Assembly: GCF_041381155.1 (NCBI RefSeq)
Contig: NC_091145.1
Location: 38,269,882-38,333,881 of the forward strand
Length of the DNA: 64,000 nt
Reading direction: 5' to 3'
Origin: Argopecten irradians
Lineage: Eukaryota; Mollusca; Bivalvia; Pectinida; Pectinidae
Position 1 is the first letter of the stretch, and every line of letters begins with the position of its first letter. Of the stretch, positions 47,273 to 58,021 are shown piece after piece. The notes beneath the pieces were generated by a model that made no database searches, had not been told where the DNA came from, and was given only the letters and a program-made list of their open reading frames with translations. The position numbers and the translations under genes were made by a program.

Positions 47273-49870
47273 CACAGACAGCAGTGCTGGTGATTGTTGT
47301 CTCGAGTCTGGTCCTGATAATCAATACTGGGGGATGACATACTACTTCATCACTTACTCCGTGTGAATATGAATAACATTTGCAAAGAGTGCATTATTCC
47401 ATTGCGTCTTTTAACAGTCCATGCGTTATCCATATTAGGAAGGATATATATACATGTATATATATAATTTCAAGATGATATGGTGAATTTGCATCCTCCT
47501 TCAACAAAAAGACATGATCAGCAAAACATTTGAGTTTCCATGACTTCTTGAATTTTGGCCAAGTTAATGGTATAGATAATCAACTAATTTACATATGAAA
47601 TTCTAGACACTATTTCATGTTTGTTTGAAAAGAGTTCTGTTAAATGATAGCAAGTGAAATCCTCGTGTCATTGTGTGATACAAGCATAACCAACGACTTC
47701 GGCGATAAGAAGATGAAATGTTAGTGGAAATGAGTATACATTGTGATGAAATCCATTCTATGCATTCACATTACGATATTCATATAAAATCTTTCCAAAC
47801 ATATGATGAATTCCTTGAATGTTTTTGTGTTATAAACATACATTTTTATATTTTCTTTATGTATTTGAATATTTTGGAACTCGGTTGTACATATTTGAGC
47901 TTTAATATATTACTATGCATTTTATTAGAATTAAAAATGAATATATTTTGTTTACATATTTATAAATAACTTGTTATTGACTATAAAAATGATGTCATAT
48001 TTTAATAGATTTAGATATGCATACCTGCTTGACGTCAATTAGCAATCCCCAACGTTTCTATATGATTTTTGTACAATTATCATAGAAAACCATACATGAT
48101 TTGTACATGATTTGCTAAACCACATATTATTAAAAATCTTTATTTGTCTCAAATTGAACATAAACTGAACAGTGGTATTCTTTCAACGGCATTATATCGA
48201 TAGATCATTATTCGTTCATTGAAACGATATTCTATTGTGAAAATATTAGCGACAGTGCAATTTTCCCATCAGGCAAGCTGAATATTCTTCATGAATCAAT
48301 TCAAAATTACCATTACCCAGTAGTTTTATGTATATAAAAAATTGTAACATAATGCCAAGCTATATGTCAAGTATTTAAGCATAGAATAATTGATCAGTTC
48401 AGTACAATCTTAAAAGAATGACAGTCAGAAATGACATTTACATTCCGATACATATGTAGCTTCATTGTTGTTGATTATCGCGAGGAATGGCATGATATTT
48501 GTTGAAATCCAAATCTTTTCAATGTCCTCATTGAACTCGGTCTCGTGTAATAACACTTTTTATACGATAGAGCGAATTTTACTTCGGACTTATGTTCCAT
48601 ATACTCTCATTGTATGTACTTAAAATAATTTCCAAACATGCACCTGTATTTGCTTTCTTCGGGGCCATACACCTCTTTATCGAGGATATTGGTAAACAGA
48701 TGTTTCTATGTGAGATAAAAACAGGAGATGATCATTGGTGAGATTTATTATTAATAAGTTATCATTTTTTTCTATTACTTCCTCTTTGAAATTATTTTTT
48801 ATTATCAGTATTGTCAATTTTATCTCATCTTTAAAAAACCGTACCATATACAGTCGGATTTTATTTAAAAGGTTTTTTTCTGAATTGGTGTTTTGTGAGG
48901 TAACCTTTCTCGCGATTCCACCTCGCTCACGGTCCTCAAGATATATGATTGGAAATAATGTGCCATTTGTTGTCATGACGTTCATTTTAGAATAACATGT
49001 ATAACATGTATGCTTACATGTATGTTTGCACGTGCATTTTAATATTTCTTTTGTGTTTTATTGTAAACGTACATAGTTTTGTAGAAATCTTACTCTAGAT
49101 GCTCCACCGTTGACAAAGCAGACGATTAAGTTGGGTTTTTTTTCAGTTACAAAAGTTACTTACTTTACAAGGCAAAATAAATTATTTTACATTATTTTCT
49201 GTGTTAATTAGACATATATATACACGATTGAACACAAATTATTTTTCAAATGATGAATATCATTTGTGCTCTGTCAGTGGTGGAGCATCTTTAAACACTC
49301 TTCTTTTTATCACTAGTGATAAACAACAATTGCGCTCAATAAAACAAATACTATCGTGAAGAAGAAAAAATTACGCTGAATCATTTTTGTATAAAATCAA
49401 TTTTGCGCGAAAATGTATGGTGCTAAATAAGCACAATTACAGTACCGGGTTTTTCATACTTTCATTTGTATCATTTGTAATACAAAATAATGTAGGAATC
49501 TCTGATATTTAATAGACTGATGGTGCTTATGATGTTTCTTGTGGTACAATATATGTCGACACGTTTAGTATTGGCAATAACACAAGTATTAGTGTTCATT
49601 TGGCTTTCTTAGATAAATATTATTTACTATAAGGTTTTATTTAGACGCCTTTAAAGACAACTACAAGTGTGCATGCTATTTGATTTTTGTGTCGTCTGCA
49701 ATGCAAGGCGGCATATAGGTATCACTATGTCGGGGTCGGTGTCGGCGTACGCGTCAGTGTCGGCGCCGGCAGCGACAGGGAAAAGATGTTGTCCTATTTC
49801 AACCAAAGGAGGAGTGTCAATTTGGACCCTCTGGTGGCCATGACCGATAAGCTTTATTTCATGTTTACAG
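47273..49870. other. 3' UTR of receptor gene 3 and following intergenic DNA
   Basis: AT-rich. The short open frames at 47718-47969 and 48677-48995 lack any domain. No clear AATAAA near the stop; variants such as ATTAAA occur near 47932. A MITE lies at 49097-49294. Confidence 0.5.
49097..49294. mobile_element. TTAA-target MITE, AGATGCT family, copy 2
   Basis: AGATGCTCCACCGTTGACAA at the left and CAGTGGTGGAGCATCT-TTAA at the right. The interior ATATATACACGATTGAACAC matches the copy at 57285. The left TTAA has decayed. Shorter than the other copies by an internal deletion. Confidence 0.75.
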
Positions 49871-52800
49871 ATACCTGGGGGTTAGAACATCATAATATGA
49901 CATATGATTAAGGTCCGGTCGGAATCCCTTGCGAGTAAGGGGGGGGGGGGTTAAACAGGAGGAGCAATTTTCTGTTCAATTTTTGTTTGAACCAAATAAT
50001 ATTTTGAATAATTTTTCATCATCAATAATGCATTTATATGTTGAAAATAAAAAATTTGGAAAATATGCCTTAGTGTCAAAATATAGGTCACAGTGACCAA
50101 GTTTTGTAAAATGTCAATCATGTAAGTATACAGTTCATCTGGTCCCATAAGGAGATTTCAGAAAAGATGGCGTGACGTCACAGAAAGTTTACATCCGGGT
50201 CCTCAAAGGTACAAACACAGTATGGCGACTAATAAAAACAATAACTGATACGTACATCGCTGCTACACATTCGATATTTTGACAAAAGTATACACATTCA
50301 TACTTGCAAATTCCGATTTTAAAATTGTTTCTTATTGTTTCAGAGGTTACAGACATTTATATTTTTGTATTTACAATTGTTTATTGCTGAATATATTAAT
50401 TTGTGTAGAGTGTTGAAGCCAGCTTGCCAAGCGGTGTCGGGCCGTCACAGTACCCGTTTTTTCTTCACAGGTAGAAATCCTTGTGAAAAAGTTATGAATA
50501 GATAATTGATTTTATTGTTTAACGTTTCTGTTATACATGAAAAACTTGTTCACAATACTATTAAAATATAACGAAATGTGAACCACATTGCTAGACCACG
50601 ACCGCTCGTGCATGGAGCTTTCGCTGGTACATGTAGATCACCTCAGGCCACAGCCCATAGTTGGTAATTTAATAATATAAATACGTAATTACCAACACAT
50701 ATCTCAATAAGTACTTGTAAAAGATATATATTTCGTTCTTTTCCATGTATATCTTGCTCTAAAGGAATGCTATAAACCACTGTGTTACACTTATATGCAG
50801 ATCTACGCAATGTACATGTTTACGTAAACGTATGGCTGCCGATATCTCGAAAATTAAAATGGTGAAATCGTTCAGTTTTAATGCTGTAGAGTTTATTTTT
50901 TAATGTCAGTCGCTTTTATTCCATGGGCTGCTAGTGAAGTCTCAAATTGAAGCGATATTACTTTAAAATAATTTGAATGCATGTTAGATAGACTGCATTT
51001 AGATTTATGAATACAGATCGTAACACTGTAAATGCCGACCAGGCACATTGCGCACGGCTTCGAAAATCCTAAAATACTAAAAGTTTTGTTTAAAAATACG
51101 ATAAAAAGTAACTATAAACTGACTCATTTGTATGTCATGAGCTAAAATCCATAATTTCTGACAAATAAATTATCTAGAATACGTAATTTTGTGACTCTAA
51201 AAAAGGGCGAAATTCGAGATCTCGGCAGTACTGTACGTACTGGCTGCCGTGCGCTTGGGGTGATCTACGAAAGCAAACTTTAATTTGGTGATAATCACAC
51301 ATCTTAAGGTGTTTTACAAAGTAAGACTAAGAAAACAGTAATCGCTCATTAAAATTTCAGTACTATATTTGCGGAACTTGGAATTTAATTTGTAATTTCA
51401 AGCTGATATTTGCAATATTCTGTCAATGTTTACACATAATGGCTCAATGTTTACACATAATGGCGGTGGCGGTCGAAAATGGAGTATAAACATCGTAAAA
51501 TATATGAATACCATATGTTTATATCTATATATTATTGTTACATATTTTTATTTACACCTTTGGAAATTAAGATAAAGCAACAATTCTCGGATGGTCGTAC
51601 TATTTATTACAATAAAATGTAAACAAACATCGAACGGCTGTGTTCCCACCATGTTAATGTGTACAGATATACAGAGTTGTACCTTTGAGCGCCCGGATGT
51701 ACCTTTGTGTGACGTCATCGCCATCTTTTCTGAAATCTCCAAAAAACAAAATTTTATATATATATAATTTTAGATTGCATTGAGCAATATTTAAGGAATA
51801 TATTTTTATTTTGTTGAGGTTATGATGGTATAATGATAATGGAGCCCGTGTAAATTTTATCATTATCATTATACCCTCGAGCTAATAACCTCAACAAAAT
51901 TAAAATATGTTCCTTATATATTTATATTTACAGTTTTTCATGTAAATGAATATAATTTATTCTCGCGGCAGTTGCATATTTTTTAATAATTAATTTTTCT
52001 TTGATTTCATACTGATTGGCCAATTTTTTTTTTTTTTTTGCATTTAAGCATTGATGTCACTATTTTTTAATTTTATCGGGGTATGAAAAAAAAATTGTTT
52101 GCAAACTGTGTGAATCCGCGTAGCGGATTCTCACAAAAGTTTGCAAACAATTTTTTTTTCATAACCCGATAAAATTAAAAAATAATGACATCAATACTTA
52201 TAATTAATTTTATACTCTATTTGATAAAATGAGTATGTTTAAATGTAACGTTATAGTGGTTTTTCAAGGGATTCTTTTTTCCGAATCAATACGCAACGTC
52301 AATGTCTCTATTGTGACGTCACGAAAACGTCGGGGTTTCGCGCCATTCTCGGATTTTTTTTCATAGTGGTATGCAAAAAAAATATTGACCAATCAGAAAG
52401 CCAGATTTGGTATGAAAACAAAGAAAAATTAATTATACCACTATGAAAAAAAAATCCGAGAATGGCGCGAAACCCTGACGTTATTGTGACGTCACAATAG
52501 AGACATTGACATTGCGTATTGATTCGGAAAAAAGAATCCCAAGAAAAACCACTATAATGTTACATTTAAACATACTTCATTTTATCAAATAGAGTATAAT
52601 TTTAAAAAGTATGTGTTTGAAAAAATTGTTTTTGTGAGAACACGCGGATTCACACAGTTTGCAAACAAATTTTTTTCATACTCCGATAAAATTAAAAAAT
52701 ACTGACATCAAGGACGTATATATATATAAATCCTTGACTGACATCAATGCTTAATTAAAATATCCATTTTTTTCTCTCCCGTTACGTCAACGAATTCGAT

Positions 52801-53755
52801 TGAACAGCTGATTGGAATCGAGTCATTCATATGTTCCCACCAAAAGTGGGGTCATGACCACATGTTGCTACGCCATCGACTATTCCCGTAACAATAGAAT
52901 CGCCGCACGTGTTGTACTATTTATATACACGGATAATGATAATACTAGAAAGCCTAGTTATTGAGTCCATGTCAGTGCAAACTGTAAATATATTTGCACA
53001 TTATAAATTTGGGCAAAGAATATTGTATATGGGATGGGGTTGGGGAGGGGGATCAGGTTGGGGGAAGGAGGATTTTTTTTATTTTCTTTAAACTTTAAAA
53101 CACCTATAAATGTATTGTAATGATCAGAATTAAGATAAACCGGCTCAAATATTAACTATTTTTCTCTAATAAATGGCATTTGAGAGAATATAATGATATA
53201 TAATACAATGCACATTTATAACATTTACAAAATTATAATTGCATTTTAAAATTTCATACAAAAGTATTTGAGCAAGTATATGGCCCTCTGAACACAAGAA
53301 AAAACATATAGTGTTGTTCTAAAGTTTAAAAAATAAAAATCCCTCTCCTCCCCCCCCCCCCCCTCCCCGATCCGATCTCATCCAATATATTCTTGCCTAA
53401 GTTTATAATATGTAAATATATTGCTCAATGCAATCTTATATAATGTATATATCATTTTTTTCTGGTATATTATGGCACCAGGTGAACAATGTTCTTGAAA
53501 AAATTGACATTGAACAAAGTTAGGTCACTGTGACCTATTTTTCAACATTAAGGTATACTTTCCAAAATGTTTTATTTTTAACATATGAATGCATCATAAT
53601 TCATGAAAAATCATTCAAAAATATCATTTGGTTCCAGCGAAACGGGACAAAACAGAAAATTGCTCCTGCTGTTTTACCCCCGATAACTCACAAGGGACTC
53701 CGACCTGACCTTAATCATATGTCATATCATGATGTCCTAACCCCCCGGTTGATAC
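49871..53755. mobile_element. Composite of nested inverted repeats
   Basis: Outer arms of about 265 bp: ACCTGGGGGTTAGAACATCA...ATATGACATATGATTAAGGT at the left, inverted at 53490-53755. Inside lie at least four more inverted structures: 50151-51740 (GGAGATTTCAGAAAAGATGG and its complement at the ends), 51790-51925, 52047-52740 and 52985-53425 (poly-G/poly-C rich arms). No transposase frame was found. It reads as several foldback elements inserted into one another. Target duplications for the outer pair are not evident. Confidence 0.7.
52047..52740. repeat. Large palindrome with hairpin-bearing arms
   Basis: Arms of over 150 bp (TTATAGTGGTTTTTCAAGGG...GCGCCATTCTCGGATTTTTT against its complement at 52438-52565) separated by about 65 bp. 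The left arm contains a hairpin with some 60-bp stems (52047-52195; GTTTGCAAAC on both sides, centre CCGCGTAGCGG). Two TGACGTCAC (CRE-like) words lie symmetrically in the arms. Confidence 0.8.
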
Positions 53756-54383
53756 TCCTCCATTAGTATATTGTTTTATATCAATGAGATCTCGGATGGT
53801 TTCGATACTGTTCAAAATCCGTCAATATTTGCAAGAGTTACGGGACTTTAAAATCGTCAAAACAAAATAAATCCATAGTTTACACTCGATAACATTAGTA
53901 TTTATTTTCCAATTATATCAGTGAGATCTCGGAGTGGTTTGATACTGGTCAAAATCCGTCAATATTTGCAAGGGTTATGGGACTTGATAACTTCACCTAA
54001 TTATTAATAATATTTTCAACAGTAAATAACTATTTTTGTGATGATTTAAACTGCTGTGCTGGCGACACATCCACTTCCGTGGAATTCTTGTATTATTGAC
54101 TTATTCTGGACGTACTTGGTAAACTTATGTATTTTGAAATTTATACCTATATTTCTTTAAAAGTTTTTTTTTATTTCAAATACATTTAGATATACGGTGT
54201 CAAATTGCATTTGAATGACATTTTCCAAAAGATAATGTTTCATTGGGTCAGTAAGTAAACGATTAGGGATCAGATTGACGGAAATCTCAGGTGTATTGAT
54301 TTAAAAATATGTCGAGTCAATAAAATAATTCTTACTTGTTTCATTTAAGACCTATCACTTGTTTTATTGGCACTGTTCTTGGC

Positions 54384-54745
54384 ATTTTTGGATATCAATA
54401 ATTCGAATTATTGATATCAAGAATATATTTTTTGATATCAAGAATGCAAATGATTGATTTCCAAAAATGAATTCTTGATATCAAGAATTCGAGTTATTGA
54501 TATCAATAAATCATTTAGAATTTTGGATATCAAAAAATGGAATTTTTGATATCAATAAATCGTATTCTTGATATCTAAAATCATATTCTTGATATCAAAA
54601 ATTGTTTATTTGGATATCAAAACATATTTTTGGAATACCCAAAATTGATTTTTGGATATCAAGAATTCACTTTTGGATATCAATAATTGATTTTTGGATA
54701 TCAAAAATTCGAATTTTGGATATCACTAAATTGAATTTTGAATAT
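54384..54745. repeat. Satellite of palindromic TTGATATCAA/TTGGATATC units
   Basis: About fifteen GATATC words at roughly 20-27 bp spacing within AT-rich palindromic text (GAATTCTTGATATCAAGAAT). An independent array with the same style as the one at 40.1 kb but a different core. Confidence 0.85.
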
Positions 54746-55543
54746 CCAAAAGGTGGAGAAAAAAAGTACAACGGCGCCCCATAATTATGTCCTCTGAAAT
54801 GGTTATCATTGATACCAACCAATCAGAAAAAAAATATGCTTACAATTAATTGCTAAATTCCCATTAAAGTGTCATAAAATGTCAAGTGTTGTTGTACAAG
54901 TCTTTTTTCTTCATTTTTTGTCCTTTCTATGTTTCTCTTTTTAAAAGTATTGACATTCACTTTATGTTCGATCATAAAAAACATGTTGTTATCAAAAAAA
55001 TCTGTGATAGGTCATTTCATGTATCAAATGTTACCATTGTTATTTTGCCAATCAATTTATATTACCTTGGCTTTTCAAATAAAATATATATACATAAATC
55101 CAAGATGCGTTTTAATTTATATCACTTATGCAAAGTCTACATTTTATGTACAGATTACAAGAGAATTATATACTAACTTTTTTTCAAAAATACATGGGGC
55201 AGACACTAAAGAGCCCTCCAGTCTTTCTTGGATTATAGGATATATGCTTCAACCGGTCACATGGCAGTACATGTAGTTCATTGACATACAGGAATATACA
55301 ATGTACATACAATGTACATACATATGCTTATAAATACAATGCATACTGTTATTATATAGATTTTGACCTATCCTAGTATCCATAGGTCACTTTAAGATGT
55401 TTTACTGGTCTAGATATAAATATAGTAAAACCATATGTACTATACTCATGTATAGCATGCTGTATTAATGCAACCCAATTTGAAGTAACTTTTGTGGAAC
55501 TGGTATAATAAAGCATGAAGAATACTAAAGCCCAGGAGAAAAT

Positions 55544-55622
55544 AATCTTTGGACACTGTAGATATATATACCTGCTATAGGTAATCTTTGGACACTGTAG
55601 ATATATATACCTGCTATAGGTG
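55544..55622. repeat. Tandem duplication of a 39-bp segment
   Basis: TAATCTTTGGACACTGTAGA followed by TATATATACCTGCTATAGG is present twice back to back with no mismatch seen. Confidence 0.8.
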
Positions 55623-55721
55623 AGGGATGTAGCAGTAGAACCAAAGACATGAATATAGTATGTTGAAATCAGTTATGTTAGATTTTTACAGCAATAACTT
55701 CTTAATGACCCTAGCTGTTAA

Positions 55722-56112
55722 TTAAAGGCCCACTACCTTCCTGAAACAAATATATAAAAAAAAATCTTAAAATCAACAATAACAAAAGGAAATATATATT
55801 GATCACCTAAGATGAGGTTAACGCAAAATAAATGCAAGGTTCCCTCAATAATATTCAGCTTCATTATGCTATTTTAACGTCTCGTGCAGTGATAGTCAAC
55901 CCTGTAATTATGACGATGGCAGGAAACATATGACGACCCGCTTTATAAAAAATAACATTTCATCTATTTCAAATAAATTGTTGATAATGCAATGATAAGT
56001 ATAGTATCAACAGTAAATTAATAACTCTAACAACTCTACAAAATTATAAATCTCATTGTACATTCCAATTTTTAAAAGTCGTAGTTGTTTTGGGAAGGTA
56101 GTGAGCCTTTAA
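55722..56112. mobile_element. TTAA-target MITE, AGGCCCACTACC family, copy 1
   Basis: TTAA-AGGCCCACTACCTTCC at the left and GGAAGGTAGTGAGCCT-TTAA at the right. It is inserted in a relic of a SINE tail: joining the flanks gives GACCCTAGCTGTTAATAGGG, close to the tail at 25830. The interior CAGTGATAGTCAACC and ATGACGACCC recur at 63848-63902. Confidence 0.75.
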
Positions 56113-57004
56113 TAGGGTGTTTAACCTGTTCAACCAAATCAAATCAAGCTTGCATTTTTTTCCAATAAGAGGCCCAGAGGGCCTGTATCGCACATGGTTT
56201 ATTTAGTAATTATCATAAAGTTTGAAATAGCAAAATTGAACCTTTTGGTCCATTGTGAATCCCAATGTGATGCATGGCTTTCTGAAGTCCCTAATAGGTC
56301 CATATTGATTTTGAAAAGGGCATTAATGAAAAATAATATGTCTAATTGGAGTGATGTTAATTCCTAACGTGACGCTACCTAATTTGGAACGCTACCCAAA
56401 ATGAAATGCTTTTAAAATATGGGATACAGAATTTTCAGTTTGCAATCTAAACTAACAATAACAGTCCTGAACAAAAATTAAGGTGCTGACTAATAACTGT
56501 GACAACTTTAATATGTCATTTTCTTCCCAGTTGCTTATTTACTGTATTTAAAAATGAAAATAATGAAATTTTGAAAAACTCCGGGAAAAGACGTCGTTCG
56601 ACAACCCTAAAAACACCATATATTTTAAAATAAGAAAAAAAAAAGCTGAATGGAATATTTTTGAAAAACATGTGACTTGAATAAACTAAAAAATAGTTGA
56701 ACTTTCTTCTAATGAATTCAAACAATTTTTTATCATGCCTGGGCATTTAATAATCAAACTTTATTTAGGAGGTGTTCCATTTTGGGTACTCAAACCTGCT
56801 GAAACACAGGGCTGAACAGGGCATGCTTCCAAGCTCTGTATTTATAAATATATGCACTGCTGACAAGTAAACAAATCATGAAATTAATAATAAAGGCATC
56901 TTTTTGTGGAATGTTAAGAAAAAAATCTAGAATCAACCACAAGTAAGAAAATTTTTACAATTATCTTCAAACAGTGTTCCAATTGGGGTAGCGTCACTTT
57001 ACTC

Positions 57005-57368
57005 TTAAAGATGCTCCACCGCTGACAAATGGTATTTTTTCACTATCAAAAACAGCACCAGACATTTCAGTATTTTTCTTCACTTACAAAAGTTACTTAC
57101 TTTACACCATTACCACCGTTGAAAAATTTGAGCTTATGATTTTGCTTCAAGTCAAAAATATCAAAAATGATTAATTGCATCCTGAAAAAATTCCGTGGCA
57201 CTATATCCTATATGGAATGATGTACTGGTTGCGCATACACCAAAGGAAAAATAAATAATTTTATATTATTGTTTGTGTTAATCAGACATATATATACACG
57301 ATTAAACACCAATTATTGTTCAAATGATGAATATAATTCATGCCTTATCGGCGGTCGAGCATCTTTAA
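57005..57368. mobile_element. TTAA-target MITE, AGATGCT family, copy 3
   Basis: TTAA-AGATGCTCCACCGCTGACAA at the left; TATCGGCGGTCGAGCATCT-TTAA at the right. 364 bp, the longest and best kept copy. TTAA target duplication is known for piggyBac and Kolobok transposons. Confidence 0.82.
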
Positions 57369-57784
57369 GAATTTACCTGGATTATTTCAGTCAAACATTA
57401 ACACACATATTGCAAATCATGATCCCCGAGTTTGGTTACCAAGGTCTTCCATGATATTTTTCTTTCAGTTTCCATACAACAATAATAATGGAGTGAGAAC
57501 AGATTTTATAAGTAAAGTACACCAACCTGTAGTTTACAGTATATTTAAACCATATGGAACAGCAACATACAAAACATTGTTATACCCCTATAAAATAGTT
57601 CCTATATAAACTCTATTGCCAAAAATGCCAATAAATGAACTGTTCCGTCGAGCGGTCCAAAGAACTGTTAAAATCGACTGTTAAAATGTGCTGTTGGACT
57701 GGAGTGACGTCACACCTACAATTCGTGACGTCAATGCATTGCTTTGAGTCAATGGGTATAACAAAACCGTTATCGACCGGGTAT

Positions 57785-57905
57785 TCGGGCAACAGATGAT
57801 TTGTTGGACCCTCAAACAAACTGTTGCCCTCGGCCGAACCTCGGCCTTCAGCCTCGGGCAACAGTTTATCTTCGGGTTCAACAAATCATCTGTTGCCCTC
57901 AAACC
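57785..57905. repeat. Palindrome around GGGCAACAG...CTGTTGCCC
   Basis: GGGCAACAGATGATTTGTTG at the left is inverted as CAACAAATCATCTGTTGCCC at the right. A second, inner pair (ACTGTTGCCCTCGGCCGA / AGCCTCGGGCAACAGT) surrounds a GGCCGA centre. Two GTGACGTCA-like words lie just to the left (57704, 57725). Confidence 0.8.
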
Positions 57906-58021
57906 CAGTCAACAACTGTATAATGTTACTTAGAACTCGGAATGATACCATACAGCTTATACAGTCATGTACATATATACACAACAGGAGTAAACATGAT
58001 TATTCAAATCAGAAGTTAAAA

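Noticed and set aside
46640..47324. Open frames in other frames and on the - strand across the SEFIR exon
   Set aside because: Shadows of the real coding exon, whose frame is fixed by splice phase and SEFIR homology.
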